Origin: Pseudomonadota bacterium
Lineage (GTDB): Bacteria; Pseudomonadota; Alphaproteobacteria; Azospirillales; Azospirillaceae
NCBI GenBank assembly: GCA_023413605.1
Contig: JAEZPL010000034.1
Span: 1 to 6,451 of the forward strand
Length of the DNA stretch: 6,451 nucleotides
Direction of reading: 5' to 3'
The position numbers were made by a program, and so were the translations under genes. Below, piece by piece: positions 6,148 to 6,451 of the stretch; the first letter of the stretch is position 1, and each line of letters begins with the position of its first letter. Under the pieces are notes generated by a model. That model was given only the letters and a program-made list of their open reading frames with translations, searched no databases and was not told where the DNA came from.

Positions 6148-6451
6148 GCCGCCTCCTTGCCGGACGCCGGAAAGGTCGGCGCCATCGTGCGTTCTGCCGC
6201 GCGCAGCCGGGCGGAGCGCGCGCGGGGGTTGTTGTGGGACTCCGCCTCGGTCGGCACGATCGGCTTGCGCGACAACAGGCGGAAGGATGGGGACCGGACG
6301 TCGGCCGCCAGGGCCGGCGCGTGCCGGGACGGGGAGGGCGGGGGCGAGGAGCGTTCCTTCAGGAACGTCTTCACTTCCCGGTCCTCCAGCGAATGGAAGG
6401 AGACGACGGCGAGGCGCCCGCCGGGCTTCAGCAGCGACTCGGCGGCGGCAA
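6144..6451 (-). CDS. rsmH: 16S rRNA (cytosine1402-N4)-methyltransferase RsmH, C-terminal fragment (5' end outside window)
   Basis: S-adenosylmethionine-dependent methyltransferase (formerly MraW) that modifies C1402 in the 16S rRNA decoding site; usually near the head of the dcw cluster. Only the last 101 codons are here. The fragment reads in frame from the right edge: AESLLKPGGRLAVVSFHSLE, then DREVKTFLKER, then a short Ser/Pro-rich linker (SSPPPSPSRHAP), then FRLLSRKPIVPTEAE and NPRARSARLRAAERT, which are standard C-terminal family motifs. The GTG at 6372-6374 is the internal Val of the DREVK motif, not a start; the true start lies right of 6451. The gene ends in TGA overlapping the ftsL ATG. 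Catalytic SAM-binding residues are mostly outside the window, so activity cannot be judged. Confidence 0.96.
   Translation of the reverse strand, partial: AAAESLLKPGGRLAVVSFHSLEDREVKTFLKERSSPPPSPSRHAPALAADVRSPSFRLLSRKPIVPTEAESHNNPRARSARLRAAERTMAPTFPASGKEAA
6148..6158 (-). promoter_or_regulatory. Ribosome binding site of ftsL
   Basis: AAGGAGG (6158 down to 6152) with a short 4-nt spacer precedes the ftsL ATG at 6147-6145, within the last codons of rsmH. It is a near-perfect Shine-Dalgarno core, so ftsL can be initiated independently of rsmH translation although the genes overlap as ATGA. Confidence 0.7.
6326..6344 (+). other. G-quadruplex-type motif opposite rsmH
   Basis: Four G-runs of 3, 4, 3 and 5 bases separated by loops of 2, 1 and 1 bases lie on the + strand, which is the template strand for rsmH. 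The complementary codons encode the Ser/Pro-rich linker of RsmH. Short loops fit the standard quadruplex pattern well, but GC-rich proline codons alone can create such runs. Formation is not shown. Confidence 0.5.

Noticed and set aside
6372..6374. GTG as the start of a separate small gene (76 codons)
   Set aside because: The frame continues upstream to the window edge with clear RsmH sequence. The GTG is the Val of the family motif DREVK.

Overview
The window is a stretch of the division and cell wall (dcw) gene cluster, all on the minus strand. In transcription order (right to left) it holds the 3' end of rsmH (mraW), then ftsL, ftsI (pbpB), murE and murF, all complete, and the first 218 codons of mraY, which runs off the left edge at position 1. 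The sequence is very GC-rich. The order rsmH-ftsL-ftsI-murE-murF-mraY, the style of the MraY, FtsL and RsmH sequences, and a MurE with the DNPR signature for meso-diaminopimelate point to a Gram-negative alphaproteobacterium. An Azospirillum or Rhodospirillales-type organism is my best guess, from general resemblance only.

Layout: rsmH C-terminus 6144-6451; ftsL 5410-6147; ftsI 3596-5413; murE 2161-3633; murF 665-2164; mraY 1-654 (partial). Three junctions (rsmH/ftsL, ftsL/ftsI, murE/murF) are ATGA overlaps. The ftsI/murE junction is a 38-bp overlap that begins at a TTG codon, and murF/mraY are 10 bp apart. There is no room for promoters or terminators between genes, and I see none, so the block is probably one tightly coupled transcript whose promoter lies right of the window. 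No stretch over 10 bp is free of genes. I found no RNA gene, insertion sequence, CRISPR array or foreign-looking segment.

How the genes work together: MurE and MurF complete the UDP-MurNAc-pentapeptide in the cytoplasm. MraY moves the phospho-MurNAc-pentapeptide onto undecaprenyl phosphate to make lipid I. After further steps encoded elsewhere, FtsI cross-links the new strands at the septum, in a complex that includes FtsL. RsmH methylates 16S rRNA and is a standard passenger at the head of this cluster.

I do not see a previously undescribed system: this is core housekeeping DNA. The points worth a second look are small. They are an exact 12-bp tandem duplication at the start of murF, an exact 15-bp tandem duplication in the ftsL tail, the long Pro/Ala-rich tail of FtsL, the TTG start of murE lying just after a five-proline codon run at the end of ftsI, a hydrophilic tail on MurF, and two G-quadruplex-type motifs on the template strand.
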